Source: Pseudomonas entomophila
GTDB taxonomy: Bacteria > Pseudomonadota > Gammaproteobacteria > Pseudomonadales > Pseudomonadaceae
Assembly (NCBI RefSeq): GCF_029193575.1
Contig: NZ_JARGCS010000012.1
Span: 124,001-188,000, forward strand
Direction of reading: 5' to 3'
Length of the DNA stretch: 64,000 nt
Part shown: in pieces, positions 18,606-27,918 of the stretch
Layout of the letters: every line of letters begins with the position of its first letter
How positions within the stretch are numbered: the first letter of the stretch is position 1
Notes under the pieces: model-generated
Seen by the model: the letters and a program-made list of their open reading frames with translations, nothing else
Database searches by the model: none
What the model was told of the DNA's origin: nothing
Program-made: the position numbers and the translations under genes

Positions 18606-19328
18606 ATGTTCACCATGCGTCGTCTGATTATCGTCGCTACCGCCGCTGCCCTGATGTCGGGGTGTGCCAGCCCCAACCCCTATGACAACCAGGGGCAGGC
18701 GCAAGGTGGCTCCACTGGGATGAGCAAGACCGCCAAGTACGGTGGCTTGGGCGCGCTGGCCGGTGCCATCGCCGGGGCCGCCATCGACCACAACAACCGC
18801 GGCAAGGGCGCGCTGATCGGCGCCGCCGCAGTGGGCGCGGCGGCCGCAGGCTATGGCTACTACGCCGACCGCCAGGAAGCGGCGCTGCGCGAAAGCATGG
18901 CCAACACTGGCGTCGAAGTGCAGCGCCAGGGTGACCAGATCAAGCTGATCATGCCGGGCAACATCACCTTCGCCACCGATTCGGCGAACATCGCCCCGAG
19001 CTTCTACTCGCCGCTGAACAACCTGGCCGGCTCGTTCAAGCAGTTCAACCAGAACACCATCGAAGTGGTCGGTTTCACCGACAGCACCGGCAGCCGCCAG
19101 CACAACATGGACCTGTCGCAGCGCCGCGCGCAGGCGGTCGGCACCTACCTGACCTCCCAGGGCGTCGACCCGTCGCGCGTTTCAGTGCGCGGCATGGGCC
19201 CGGACCAGCCGATCGCCAGCAACGCCGACGCCAATGGCCGGGCGCAGAATCGCCGGGTCGAGGTCAACCTGAAGCCGATTCCGGGTCAGCAATACGACCA
19301 GCAGGGTACCGTCCAGCAGTATCCGTAA
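18606..19328 (+). CDS. OmpA-family lipoprotein with glycine-zipper region
   Basis: The 240-residue protein has a lipoprotein signal with lipobox MSGC (Cys20), a glycine- and alanine-rich zipper region (about 46-80), and a C-terminal OmpA-like peptidoglycan-binding domain. Its key residues are in VVGFTDSTGS, LSQRRAQAV and NRRVEVNL. It should be anchored in the outer membrane and bind the cell wall, in the style of YiaD or Pal-like proteins. The start at 18606 follows AGGAG at 18594-18598; a Met three codons later is possible. A strong terminator follows the gene. Confidence 0.9.
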   Translation: MFTMRRLIIVATAAALMSGCASPNPYDNQGQAQGGSTGMSKTAKYGGLGALAGAIAGAAIDHNNRGKGALIGAAAVGAAAAGYGYYADRQEAALRESMANTGVEVQRQGDQIKLIMPGNITFATDSANIAPSFYSPLNNLAGSFKQFNQNTIEVVGFTDSTGSRQHNMDLSQRRAQAVGTYLTSQGVDPSRVSVRGMGPDQPIASNADANGRAQNRRVEVNLKPIPGQQYDQQGTVQQYP

Positions 19329-19336
19329 TCCGTGAG

Positions 19337-19366
19337 CGGGGCCGCATAGCGGCCCCGTTTTCATTT
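19337..19366 (+). terminator. Intrinsic terminator after the OmpA-family gene
   Basis: A perfect 9-bp stem (CGGGGCCGC / GCGGCCCCG) with an ATA loop is followed by TTTTCATTT. It ends at the stop codon of the convergent pta gene. Confidence 0.88.
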
Positions 19367-21456
19367 CAGCGCACGTGGCTGGCCTGGATCGCGGTCAACG
19401 CGATGGTGTGCACGATGTCATCCACCTGCGCCCCGCGCGGCAGGTCGTTCACCGGCTTGCGCAAACCCTGCAGCATCGGCCCCAGGCTCACGCAATCGGC
19501 GCTGCGCTGCACCGCCTTGTGCGTGGTGTTGCCGGTGTTCAGGTCGGGGAACACGAATACCGTGGCTCGACCGGCCACCGGGCTGTGCGGCGCCAGCTGG
19601 CGGGCGATGTCCGGGTTGGCGGCGGCGTCGTACTGCAGCGGCCCGTCGATCAGCAGGTCGCGCTCGGCGGCCTGCGCCAGGCGCGTGGCCTCACGCACCT
19701 TCTCCACTTCCTCGTCACTGGCCGCCGAATCGCTGGAATAGCTGAGCATCGCCACCCGCGGCGCGATGCCGAAGGCTTCGGCCGACTCGGCGCTCTGCCG
19801 GGCGATTTCGGCCAGCTCCGCGGCGCTGGGGTGCGGGTTCATGATGCAGTCGCCATACACCAGCACCTGCTCGGGGAACAGCATGAAGAACACCGACGAC
19901 ACCAGGCTGCTGCCCGGCGCTGTCTTGATCAGCTGCAAGGCCGGGCGGATGGTGTTGGCGGTGGAGTGCACCAGGCCCGAGACCAGGCCGTCGACTTCAT
20001 CCAGCGCCAGCATCATGGTGGCGATCACCACCGGGTCTTCGAGCTGCTGCTCGGCCATCGGCGCGTTGAGGTTGCGGCTTTTGCGCAGGTCGACCATCGG
20101 CTCCACGTAGCGCGCGCGGATCACCTCCGGGTCGAGCACTTCCAGGTCGGCCGGCAGGGTGATGCCCTGGGCGCGCGCCACCGCTTCGACTTCCTCGGGC
20201 TTGGCCAGCAGCACGCAACGGGCGATGCCACGCGCCTGGCAGATTGCCGCGGCCTGCACCAGCAGCGGCTCGGCGCCCTCGGGCAGGACGATGCGCTTGT
20301 TCGCCTGCTGGGCGCGCTGGATCAGCTGGTAGCGGAACACCGCCGGCGACAGCCGCAGCTCGCGCGGTGTGCCGCAGCGCTGGTGCAACCACAGCGCGTC
20401 GAGGTGGCTGGCGACGAAGTCGGTGATCACCTCGGCGCGCTCGCGGTCGTCCACCGGGATCTCGCGGTTCAGCGAGTTGAGCTGGTTGGCGGTGTCGTAG
20501 GAGCCGGTGCTCACCGACAGGATCGGCAGCCCGGCCTGCAACGCGCCCCGGCACAGTTCTAGGATGCGCGGGTCGGGCTTGCTGTCGCTGGTCAGCAGCA
20601 GGCCGGCCAAGGGCACGCCGTTGATCGCCGCCAGGCTCACCGCGAGGATGATGTCGTCGCGGTCGCCCGGGGTCACCACCAAGGTGCCGGGCTTGAGCAG
20701 CGGCACGGTATTGGCCACGGTGCGCGCGCAGATGATGATCTTGTTCATGCGCCGCTGCTCGTAGTCACCGGCGTTGAGCACCTGGGCGCCGAGCAGCTCG
20801 GCCACGTCGCGGGTGCGCGGCGCGTTGAGGTCGGCCTGGTAGGGGATGCAGCCGAGCAGACGGAAGTCGTCGCCACGCAGCAGCGGCGAGTGTTCGCGCA
20901 GGCGTGCCGCGAAGGCGGCCATGCTTTCCTCGGTGCGGACCTTGTTGAGGATCACCCCCAGCACCTTCGGGTCACGCGGCCCGCCGTACAGCTGGGCTTG
21001 CAGCTCGACACGGCCGGACAGCTCGCTGAGCACCTCGTTCTCCGGCGCCGACACCAGGATCACCTCGGCATCCAGGCTTTTCGCCAGGTGCAGGTTGACC
21101 CGCGCGGCATAGCTGGCGTGGCGCGTCGGCACCATGCCCTCGACCACCACCACGTCGTTGCCGACGCAAGCCTGTTGGTAGAGGCGGATGATTTCTTCGA
21201 GCAACTCGTCGAGTTGGCCATCGCCGAGCATGCGCTCGACCTGGGCCAGGCTCAGTGGCGCAGGGGGCTTGATGCCATGGGTGCGCGCCACCAGTTCGCT
21301 GGAGCGCTCCGGGCCGGTGTCGCCAGGGTGAGGCTGGGCGATCGGCTTGAAGAAGCCGACCTTCAGCCCGCCGCGCTCCAGGGCGCGTACCAGGCCCAGG
21401 CTGATGGAGGTCAGGCCGACGCCGAAATCGGTCGGCGCGATGAAAAATGTCTGCAT
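19366..21456 (-). CDS. pta: Phosphate acetyltransferase, long form
   Basis: The 696-residue enzyme interconverts acetyl-CoA and acetyl phosphate in the cytoplasm. Domains in order are an N-terminal P-loop-like domain of the CobB/BioD fold (about 1-210, opening MQTFFIAPTDFGVGL), a central DRTGG domain, and the C-terminal PTA/PTB catalytic domain (about 370-696) with VYGDCIMNPHPSAAELAEIA and VLSYSSDSAA-like motifs (seen as MLSYSSDSAAS). The length matches long Pta of gamma-proteobacteria. The start is moved 12 codons in, to the MQTFF typical of the family. Acetate kinase is not in the window. Confidence 0.95.
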   Translation of the reverse strand: MQTFFIAPTDFGVGLTSISLGLVRALERGGLKVGFFKPIAQPHPGDTGPERSSELVARTHGIKPPAPLSLAQVERMLGDGQLDELLEEIIRLYQQACVGNDVVVVEGMVPTRHASYAARVNLHLAKSLDAEVILVSAPENEVLSELSGRVELQAQLYGGPRDPKVLGVILNKVRTEESMAAFAARLREHSPLLRGDDFRLLGCIPYQADLNAPRTRDVAELLGAQVLNAGDYEQRRMNKIIICARTVANTVPLLKPGTLVVTPGDRDDIILAVSLAAINGVPLAGLLLTSDSKPDPRILELCRGALQAGLPILSVSTGSYDTANQLNSLNREIPVDDRERAEVITDFVASHLDALWLHQRCGTPRELRLSPAVFRYQLIQRAQQANKRIVLPEGAEPLLVQAAAICQARGIARCVLLAKPEEVEAVARAQGITLPADLEVLDPEVIRARYVEPMVDLRKSRNLNAPMAEQQLEDPVVIATMMLALDEVDGLVSGLVHSTANTIRPALQLIKTAPGSSLVSSVFFMLFPEQVLVYGDCIMNPHPSAAELAEIARQSAESAEAFGIAPRVAMLSYSSDSAASDEEVEKVREATRLAQAAERDLLIDGPLQYDAAANPDIARQLAPHSPVAGRATVFVFPDLNTGNTTHKAVQRSADCVSLGPMLQGLRKPVNDLPRGAQVDDIVHTIALTAIQASHVR

Positions 21457-21492
21457 GCGTGCTTCTCGGAATAAGCGGTGCAAGGAAATCAA

Positions 21493-21791
21493 CGGCCAAG
21501 GGTAGCGCTATCGGCACCCTGTGCGCACCAGCCGCAGTTGAAGACGCTGCCGATGCGCCGTGCCCGCTCGTCGGCGTCGAGCACCCAAGGGCGCGCCTGC
21601 CACGGCGGTTGGTGGCGCAGGTGTTGGGTGTGGCCGCAGGACAGCTCGACCACCCAGTGGCTCTCTTCATCGAGGTGAAAGCCAGTGATCCGACTGATGG
21701 GCCGCTGGTCGTCCGAGCCGCGTTCGCAATCGGGCGAGCCCTTGGTTACACTTGTCCGCTCTACATTCTTTTGCAAAAGGTCTTGCCCCAT
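21493..21791 (-). CDS. DUF3565 domain protein
   Basis: A small protein of about 98 residues carries the compact DUF3565 signature: ISRITGFHLDEE, ELSCGHTQHLRHQPPW and the C-terminal CGWC. The three Cys and several His suggest a small metal-binding fold. No function is known for the family. It lies 36 bases upstream of pta on the same strand and is probably co-transcribed. The start is uncertain: an earlier Met at 21821 would overlap the divergent slyD gene by about 30 bases, and neither site has a clear ribosome-binding site. Confidence 0.7.
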
Positions 21792-22275
21792 GCTGATCGC
21801 CGCCAACAAGGCTGTCTCCATCGACTATACCCTGACCAACGACGCCGGGGAGGTCATCGACAGCTCCGCCGGTGGCGCGCCGCTGGTGTACCTGCACGGT
21901 GCCGCCAACATCATCCCTGGCCTGGAGAAGGCCCTGGAAGGCAAGCAGGTCGGTGACGAACTGAGCGTTGCCATCGAGCCGGAAGAGGCCTACGGCGAAT
22001 ACCTGGCCGAGCTGGTCAGCACCCTGAGCCGCAGCATGTTCGAGGGCGTCGACCAACTGGAAGTAGGCATGCAGTTCCACGCCTCGGCACCGGACGGCCA
22101 GATGCAGATCGTCACCATCCGCGACATCGACGGCGATGACGTGACCGTCGACGGCAACCACCCGCTGGCCGGCCAGCGCCTGAACTTCAAGGTCAAAGTG
22201 GTCGAGGTGCGTGACGCCAGCGACGAAGAAATCGCCCACCGTCACATCCACGGCGAAGGTGGTCATCACCACTGA
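21790..22275 (+). CDS. slyD: FKBP-type peptidyl-prolyl isomerase, SlyD-like
   Basis: The 161-residue cytoplasmic isomerase/chaperone has the SlyD layout: the split FKBP domain with the inserted IF chaperone flap (about 70-125), active-site signature SSAGGAPLVYLHG and IPGLEKALEG, and a C-terminal His-rich tail (HRHIHGEGGHHH) that binds Ni2+ or other metals. The tail is short compared with E. coli SlyD. The start MLIAANKAVS is the family start; the longer frame upstream runs across the divergent DUF3565 promoter region. Confidence 0.93.
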   Translation: MLIAANKAVSIDYTLTNDAGEVIDSSAGGAPLVYLHGAANIIPGLEKALEGKQVGDELSVAIEPEEAYGEYLAELVSTLSRSMFEGVDQLEVGMQFHASAPDGQMQIVTIRDIDGDDVTVDGNHPLAGQRLNFKVKVVEVRDASDEEIAHRHIHGEGGHHH

Positions 22276-22415
22276 TTTCTGCGCTAAGCTCAGAAAGTCG
22301 CCAGGCGCTCGGGCAAGCCGGACTCCCCTCCACGAGGGTGATCGGTTTGGCCGCGCGCCTTTTTAGTGGGCGGGATTTGCCCCAGCGGCAACCGGAACCT
22401 GAGAGGGGAATCAAC

Positions 22416-22898
22416 ATGAGTGCATTTCACGACCTGACGTTGAAGGCGCTGGACGGCGAGGACCTGCCCCTCGCTCCGTTCAAGGGGCAGGTGGTGCTGG
22501 TGGTCAACGTCGCCTCCAAGTGTGGCCTGACGCCGCAATACGCTTCGCTGGAAAAACTCCACCAGCAGTTCAAGGGCAAGGGCTTCAGCGTGCTGGGCCT
22601 GCCGTGCAACCAGTTCGCCGGCCAGGAGCCGGGTTCGGAAAAAGAGATCCAGACGTTCTGTAGCCTGAACTATGGTGTCACCTTCCCGCTGAGCGCCAAG
22701 CTCGAGGTCAACGGGCAGGAGCGGCACTCGCTGTACCGCCTGCTGGCGGGCGAGGGCGCCGAGTTCCCAGGCGACATCACCTGGAACTTCGAGAAGTTCC
22801 TGGTGGGCAAGGATGGGCGCGTGCTCGCCCGCTTCGCCCCGCGCACCGCGCCGGATGACCCGACCGTGGTGCAGGCGATCGAAAAGGCCCTGGCCTGA
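22416..22898 (+). CDS. Glutathione peroxidase family protein
   Basis: The 160-residue thioredoxin-fold peroxidase has catalytic Cys36 in NVASKCGLTP, the conserved Gln/Asn stretch LPCNQFAGQEPG with a second Cys, and WNFEKFLV with the Trp and Asn of the catalytic tetrad. It is a Cys enzyme (no selenocysteine codon), so it probably reduces hydroperoxides using thioredoxin or glutathione. It has no signal peptide and is cytoplasmic. The start at 22416 follows GAGGGG. An intrinsic terminator lies 30 bases downstream. Confidence 0.93.
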   Translation: MSAFHDLTLKALDGEDLPLAPFKGQVVLVVNVASKCGLTPQYASLEKLHQQFKGKGFSVLGLPCNQFAGQEPGSEKEIQTFCSLNYGVTFPLSAKLEVNGQERHSLYRLLAGEGAEFPGDITWNFEKFLVGKDGRVLARFAPRTAPDDPTVVQAIEKALA

Positions 22899-22928
22899 TC
22901 CGGCGTCCGCGATCGGCAGCACGACTCT

Positions 22929-22950
22929 GGGGCCGCTTTGCGGCCCTTTT
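22929..22950 (+). terminator. Intrinsic terminator after the glutathione peroxidase gene
   Basis: A 7-bp GC stem (GGGCCGC / GCGGCCC) with a TTT loop is followed directly by TTTT. Confidence 0.85.
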
Positions 22951-23085
22951 GCGATGCAAGGCTTGGAGAGCGACGGCGCAGCCCTCGCTGCGATACCCCA
23001 CAATCACCCGAATCAATAATGCTGGGCCATCCCCTCGGCACCCCCTACTCTCAGGCGCATTCTTCATTCCTGTCGGGAGCGCCGC

Positions 23086-24189
23086 ATGTCCAACAATCCC
23101 CTGTTCCAGCCGTTCACCCTGGGCCGCCTCGAACTGCCGACCCGCGTGGTCATGGCGCCGATGACCCGTACCTTCTGCCCCGGCGGCGTGCCGCATGCCG
23201 GTGTGGTCGAGTACTACCGGCGTCGCGCCGCCGCCGGTGTCGGCCTGGTGATCACCGAAGGCACCACGGTCAGCCACCTGGCCGCCAACGGCTACCCCAA
23301 CGTGCCGCGTTTCCACGGCGAGGATGCCCTGGCCGGCTGGAAGCAGGTGGTCGAGGCGGTGCATGCCGAAGGCGGGCGCATCGTGCCGCAGCTGTGGCAC
23401 GTGGGCAGCGTGCGCCGGCTGGGCACCGAGCCGGATGCCAGCGTGCCGGGCTACGGCCCGAGCGGTAAAAGCAAGGATGGCCAGGTCGTGGTCCATGAAA
23501 TGACCCATGATGACATCCGCGACGTCATCGCCGCGTTCGCCCAGGCCGCCCGCGACGCCAAGGCCATTGGCATGGACGGCGTGGAGATCCACGGCGCCCA
23601 TGGTTACCTGATCGACCAGTTCTTCTGGGCCGGCAGCAACCAGCGCAGCGACGAGTACGGCGGCGACCTCGCGCAGCGTTCGCGCTTCGCCATCGAGCTG
23701 ATCCAGGCCGTGCGCGCTGCGGTCGGGCCGGACTTCCCGATCATCTTCCGCTTCTCCCAGTGGAAGCAGCAGGACTACAGCGCGCGCCTGGTGGAAACCC
23801 CCGAGGCGCTGGAGGCGTTCCTCAAGCCCCTGGCCGACGCTGGCGTGGACATCTTCCACTGTTCCACCCGGCGCTTCTGGGAGCCGGAGTTCGAAGGCTC
23901 GGCGCTGAACCTGGCCGGCTGGACGCGCAAGCTCACCGGCAAGCCGACCATCACCGTGGGCAGTGTCGGCCTGGATGGCGAGTTCCTGCAGTTCATGGTC
24001 GACACCGACAAGGTGGCCAAGCCCGCCAGCCTGGAAGGGCTGCTGCGCCGGCTGGGCGACGAAGAGTTCGACCTGGTGGCGGTGGGCCGGGCGTTGCTGG
24101 TGGATGCGCAATGGGCGCAGAAGGTTCGCGAAGGTCGCGAGCAGGACATCCTGCCGTTCAGCCGTGAGGCGCTGACGAGCCTGGCTTGA
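23086..24189 (+). CDS. NADH:flavin oxidoreductase, old yellow enzyme family
   Basis: The 367-residue FMN-dependent TIM-barrel enzyme shows the OYE landmarks. These are VVMAPMTRTF near the N-terminus, PQLWHVGS, the substrate-binding pair in EIHGAHGYLIDQFF, the SNQRSDEYGG loop, FRFSQWKQQDY and the C-terminal FMN-phosphate site FDLVAVGRALL. Members reduce activated alkenes, nitro-esters or nitro-aromatics with NAD(P)H. The class of xenobiotic reductase cannot be set by eye. The 3' end overlaps the convergent glycosyltransferase gene by 32 bases. Confidence 0.9.
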   Translation: MSNNPLFQPFTLGRLELPTRVVMAPMTRTFCPGGVPHAGVVEYYRRRAAAGVGLVITEGTTVSHLAANGYPNVPRFHGEDALAGWKQVVEAVHAEGGRIVPQLWHVGSVRRLGTEPDASVPGYGPSGKSKDGQVVVHEMTHDDIRDVIAAFAQAARDAKAIGMDGVEIHGAHGYLIDQFFWAGSNQRSDEYGGDLAQRSRFAIELIQAVRAAVGPDFPIIFRFSQWKQQDYSARLVETPEALEAFLKPLADAGVDIFHCSTRRFWEPEFEGSALNLAGWTRKLTGKPTITVGSVGLDGEFLQFMVDTDKVAKPASLEGLLRRLGDEEFDLVAVGRALLVDAQWAQKVREGREQDILPFSREALTSLA

Positions 24190-25372
24190 TCGCCAAAGCC
24201 GAGGGGGGCCGGCTGGTCTGGGCGCCGCTTTGCCGGCAGGCGGCGTGCAGGTAGCCCTCGAACTGCTCGACGATCGCCTGCCAACCCTGGCGGCTGGCAT
24301 GCTGGCGGGCGTTCAGGCGCACCCGGCGCAGGGTCTCGCCTTCTTCCAGCAACCAGCAGGCGGCGTCGATGAACGCCGCCTGGTCGCCCGGCATGGCCAG
24401 CGCACCGCTGTGGCCATGGCGTATGTGCTGGGCCGCGGCCGCTTCATCGTACGCCACCACTGCCAGCCCCGAGGCCAGGGCCTCGAGCACCACGTTGCCG
24501 AAGGTTTCGGTCAGGCTCGGGAACAGGAACAGGTCGCCACTGGCGTAGTGTTCGGCCAGCACCTCGCCACGCTGCGCGCCGCAGAACACGGCGTCCGGCA
24601 ATTGCTGTTCGAGTTGCGCGCGCTGGGGCCCGTCGCCGACCACGATCAATCGCATGCGCCGCTGTGGATACGTCTTGCGCAGCGCCTCCAGGCAGGGGTG
24701 TAGCAGGGCGAGGTTCTTTTCCAGCGCCAGGCGCCCGACGTGCAGCACTGCGATATCGTCTGGCCCCAGTCCCCACTGTTCGCGCAGCGCCGGGTTGCGT
24801 CGGGCCGGGTTGAACAGGCAGGCGTCCACGCCACGGGCCATCAGGCCCAGGCGCTCGAAGCCGCGTCGCTCCAACTCCAGGCGCTGGCTGGCGCTGGGCA
24901 CCAGGGTGATCACTGTGCGTCGGTGGAACCAGCGCAGGTAGTGGGTGAGCAGGCGCGCCAGCAGCCCCAGGCCGTACTGCCCCGAGTACTGCGGGAAATT
25001 GGTGTGAAAGCCACTGACCACGGCGATGCCCAGGCGCCGCGCGGCACGCAGGGCGCTGAGCCCGAGCGGGCCTTCGGTGGCGATGTACAGCACATCGGGC
25101 CGCTGTCGGCGCCAGCGTCGCCACAGCTTGTGCATGGACATCTCGCCCCACTGCAAGCCGGGGTAGCCGGGCAGCGGCCAGCCCCGGCACAGCAGCAGTT
25201 CGTCGCCCGGATTGCCCGGCAGGTCACCCGCCTGGCGTGGGCGGATCACCTCGACGTGGTGGCCGCGCAGGCGCAAGCCTTCGCCGAGGCGGCCGAGTGT
25301 GTTGGCCACGCCGTTGATTTCGGGTGGGAAGGTTTCGCTGACGAGGGTGATGCGCAGGGGCGGTGTATTCAT
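24158..25372 (-). CDS. Glycosyltransferase family 4 protein (GT-B fold)
   Basis: The 404-residue cytoplasmic enzyme has an N-terminal acceptor domain beginning with the family motif SETFPPEINGVANTL and a C-terminal nucleotide-sugar domain with VGRLALEKN and the E-x7-E motif ETFGNVVLE. These features match GT4 enzymes related to mannosyl- or glucosyl-transferases acting on lipids or small acceptors. It stands alone, not in a polysaccharide cluster, so the product is unknown. It starts MNTPPLRITLVSE with no strong ribosome-binding site, and its tail overlaps the convergent flavin oxidoreductase gene. Confidence 0.88.
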   Translation of the reverse strand: MNTPPLRITLVSETFPPEINGVANTLGRLGEGLRLRGHHVEVIRPRQAGDLPGNPGDELLLCRGWPLPGYPGLQWGEMSMHKLWRRWRRQRPDVLYIATEGPLGLSALRAARRLGIAVVSGFHTNFPQYSGQYGLGLLARLLTHYLRWFHRRTVITLVPSASQRLELERRGFERLGLMARGVDACLFNPARRNPALREQWGLGPDDIAVLHVGRLALEKNLALLHPCLEALRKTYPQRRMRLIVVGDGPQRAQLEQQLPDAVFCGAQRGEVLAEHYASGDLFLFPSLTETFGNVVLEALASGLAVVAYDEAAAAQHIRHGHSGALAMPGDQAAFIDAACWLLEEGETLRRVRLNARQHASRQGWQAIVEQFEGYLHAACRQSGAQTSRPPSALAIKPGSSAPHG

Positions 25373-25540
25373 GTCGAAAAGTGTCCACCTGCCACATTGC
25401 GGTTGCGTGACGCCTGCGTGACCCCCGGGTGACGTCCGGCCGCGTGCAGTGAATATTTCCGTGCGCGCAGCTCAAGAACCGCAAGGCCTCAGCCGATGCA
25501 GATACATTCAACGGATGGTTTTCGCTCTGGGAGAGCGGTG

Positions 25541-26857
25541 ATGTTCAACAGCAAATTAAAGAAAGAAATCCAGCAACTGCGCGAGGCGCTGCAATCGGTC
25601 GAGCAGGTCAAGAACAGCCTAGACAGCGAAATGCTGGTGCTGCAACTTGACCCGCAGGGGCGCATCGAGGCGGTCAACGGCAATTTCGAGAAGGAAATGC
25701 TCTACCGCGCCGAGCAACTGATCGGTCGCAACGTCGAAGAGATCGTTCCCGAGCACGTGAAGAAGCTGGACTTCCACCAGCGCATGAAAGCTGCGATCGC
25801 CCGGGGCGAGCACTTCAATGGCGCCTTCCGTCTGCTGCGTGGCAATGGCCAGGAGGCCTGGTTGCGCTCGATCCTGCAACCGGTCAAGGGCAGTGACGGC
25901 CGGATCAAGTACTTCACCGTGCATTCCAGCGACCTGACCCGCACCATCGAGACCTCCCGTGAGCACGAAAGCCTGATCAAGGCGCTGATGCGCTCCACCG
26001 CGGTGATCGAGTTCAACCTCGATGGCCAGGTGCTGACCGCCAACGACCGCTTCCTGCAGACCATGGGCTACAGCCTGGAGCAGGTGCGCGGCAAGCACCA
26101 CCGCATGTTCTGCGAGCCCGAAGAGGCCAACTCGGCAGGCTACCAGGCGTTCTGGGAAAAGCTGCGCCGTGGCGAGTACGTCGCCGAGCGCTTCAAGCGT
26201 ATCGATGCACATGGCCGGGTGGTGTGGCTGGAGGCCTCGTACAATCCGATCATCGACGCCCATGACGTGCTCTACAAGGTGGTCAAGTTCGCCACCGTGA
26301 TCACCGATCAGGTCAACCAGGAAATCGCCGTTGCCGAGGCCGCCGATATTGCCTACGGCACCTCGCTGGACACCGACGCCAGCGCGCGCAAGGCCACCGA
26401 GGTGGTGACCCAGACGGTCGAAGTGATGCGCGGCCTGGAGGGTTCGATGCAGGAGGCTGCCGAAGGTATCCAGGCGCTGGACAAACAGTCCAAGGTCATC
26501 GGTTCGATCATCAAGACCATCAGCGACATCGCCGGGCAGACCAACTTGCTGGCGCTCAACGCCGCGATCGAGGCGGCGCGCGCCGGTGAGCAGGGCCGAG
26601 GGTTCGCCGTGGTGGCCGACGAAGTGCGCCAGCTGGCCTCGCGTACCAGCAGCGCCACCGAGGAAATCGCCAAGGTGGTGCAGCAGAACGAGCACCTGGC
26701 CCAGGCGGCGGTGGACATCATCGACACCAGCAAGCGCCAGGCCGAGCAGGGCCTGAGCCTGGCCGGGGAGACCGGCACGGTGATCGTCGAGATCCAGGAG
26801 GGGGCGAAGAAGGTGGTCAATGCGGTGGGGCAGTTCTCCAGCCAGTTGAGCCACTAA
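25541..26857 (+). CDS. Soluble PAS-PAS chemoreceptor (BdlA/Aer-like)
   Basis: The 438-residue protein lacks any membrane segment. A short coiled start is followed by two PAS domains (about 25-120 and 150-250) and a signalling domain (about 280-438) with the tip motif [20 protein letters not shown]. There is no HAMP domain. This layout is that of P. aeruginosa BdlA, a biofilm-dispersal sensor, and of soluble aerotaxis-like receptors. The cofactor (FAD, heme or none) cannot be told from the sequence. The start at 25541 follows GGGAGAG; the frame is open 15 codons upstream. Confidence 0.88.
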   Translation: MFNSKLKKEIQQLREALQSVEQVKNSLDSEMLVLQLDPQGRIEAVNGNFEKEMLYRAEQLIGRNVEEIVPEHVKKLDFHQRMKAAIARGEHFNGAFRLLRGNGQEAWLRSILQPVKGSDGRIKYFTVHSSDLTRTIETSREHESLIKALMRSTAVIEFNLDGQVLTANDRFLQTMGYSLEQVRGKHHRMFCEPEEANSAGYQAFWEKLRRGEYVAERFKRIDAHGRVVWLEASYNPIIDAHDVLYKVVKFATVITDQVNQEIAVAEAADIAYGTSLDTDASARKATEVVTQTVEVMRGLEGSMQEAAEGIQALDKQSKVIGSIIKTISDIAGQTNLLALNAAIEAARAGEQGRGFAVVADEVRQLASRTSSATEEIAKVVQQNEHLAQAAVDIIDTSKRQAEQGLSLAGETGTVIVEIQEGAKKVVNAVGQFSSQLSH

Positions 26858-26874
26858 AGACGCCGCGCTGAATT

Positions 26875-26959
26875 CATCGCGGGGCAAGCCCGCGCCTACA
26901 GGTACAGCGCCATATTCGAGGCCGCGCAGCACCTGTAGGAGCGGCTGGTCCCGCGATCA
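26875..26959. repeat. Inverted pair of REP elements
   Basis: Two REP-like units in opposite orientation lie at about 26875-26901 (CATCGCGGGGCAAGCCCGCG then CCTACAG) and 26933-26959 (CTGTAGGAGCGGCTGGTCCC then GCGATCA). They can fold into a large stem-loop. They stand between the chemoreceptor gene and the displaced end of cysZ, so the left border of the mobile element begins right after them. Confidence 0.75.
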
Positions 26960-26990
26960 CGGGCATAGCCCGTGCCAGCCACCGCGGGCT

Positions 26991-27188
26991 TCAGCTGCGC
27001 TCGCGCACCCAGAACAACGTCGCGCCGGCCACAGCCGCCGGCATCATCAGCACGTTGACCCCCGGAATCATCAGCGCCAGATAGGTGATGCCGCCGAACC
27101 CCATGCTCTGCCAGCGCTTCTGGCGCAGCCAGGCGAGCATGTCCTGCCAGCTCATCTTGTTGTTGTCTGCCGGGTAGTCGATGTATTG
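26991..27188 (-). pseudogene. Displaced 3' end of cysZ (remnant outside the island)
   Basis: On the minus strand 65 codons match the C-terminal part of the intact CysZ encoded at 38871-39614, from [10 protein letters not shown] to WVRE, then end with RS and a stop. The first 155 bases inward from 27188 are identical to the intact gene. Beyond that a few substitutions and a different C-terminus (VRERS versus [10 protein letters not shown]) appear. There is no proper start codon for this piece. It is most simply the original end of the host cysZ, cut off when the element integrated. Confidence 0.85.
27034..27188. repeat. Left attachment repeat (155-bp direct repeat within cysZ)
   Basis: This stretch is identical, in the same orientation, to 38929-39083. 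Identity stops abruptly at 27188/39083: the left copy continues into element DNA and the right copy into the rest of cysZ. At the other end a few mismatches appear before homology ends. The crossover must lie inside the repeat. By convention this is one of the two hybrid att sites of the element. Confidence 0.88.
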
Positions 27189-27918
27189 AAACCCGCTTCG
27201 CATTGCTTGGAAGCCACGAAAACCAACACCCTTTCCCAAGGGAGTGAAGGGGAAATGTACCAGTCCTGTGGTCCTCCTGAAAAGATGCTGGGCCTTTAGA
27301 TGGACGGGTTGCCAGCAAGGGTTCCTACAGCCTCGTCAATTCCTTTGGGCGTGGTCTCTCATAGCAGTCCGGATGCGGGATTAGTTGCCGCCGTAGTTGC
27401 TTGCTCGGGGCGTCCATTCAGAGTTTGTAGTGATTAGAAGTTCATAGCGCTAGGAGGGGGGGCGCCATCATATTGGCGGATTCACATCATTTTCTAAACG
27501 GGCCTTCACTGGTTGTCCAATGTCGTCAGCCAACCGGAGAGGGAATATCGTCAGAGGAATGAGCCAAAACTGGTTCGTCAGTGGGGCAGAATTAATGCGG
27601 TGGGACTGTTGGACGTGCTCCACTCGGCCAGAAAAACCGCCCTCGAATGCCTTTGTGGTCGGCCTCTTATGGGTTACGGGGGCACTTGCAGTCTTAGCCA
27701 GTTCCAGAACCGCTGCATCACCCGCATCACACTCGTTGGCGATCACTGACAACCACGAGCCGTGGGTATGGCCTTTGAGGCTCTACGCAACGACGTGCCC
27801 GCCATTTGCTATTCGTTTAGCTGTATGAAAATACAGTGTCACTATGCTAGCAAAAAGACCCTACACTTATTTAGAATGGAAAAACTCAGATCAGAATTGT
27901 TTCATTCATGGAGAGATA
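27189..27918. other. Left arm of the island without a convincing gene
   Basis: These 730 bases separate the left repeat from the TIR-STAND start. Short overlapping frames occur on both strands between 27468 and 27828, but none has a ribosome-binding site or a recognisable family, and they exclude each other. The stretch is GC-richer than the TIR gene and may be decayed sequence. The only clear signal is the LexA-type box at 27821-27836. Confidence 0.5.
27821..27836 (+). promoter_or_regulatory. LexA-type SOS box upstream of the TIR-STAND gene
   Basis: CTGTATGAAAATACAG is a perfect 6-4-6 palindrome fitting the E. coli-type LexA consensus CTGT-N8-ACAG, which Pseudomonas LexA (LexA1 in P. putida) also recognises. 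It ends 82 bases before the TIR-STAND start codon. No other gene starts nearby on either strand, so the TIR gene is the natural target. No well-matched -35/-10 pair was assigned. Confidence 0.65.

Noticed and set aside
27468..27828. Three overlapping short frames (78-102 codons, both strands) in the left arm of the island
   Set aside because: They exclude one another, lack ribosome-binding sites and match nothing I recognise; possibly decayed sequence.
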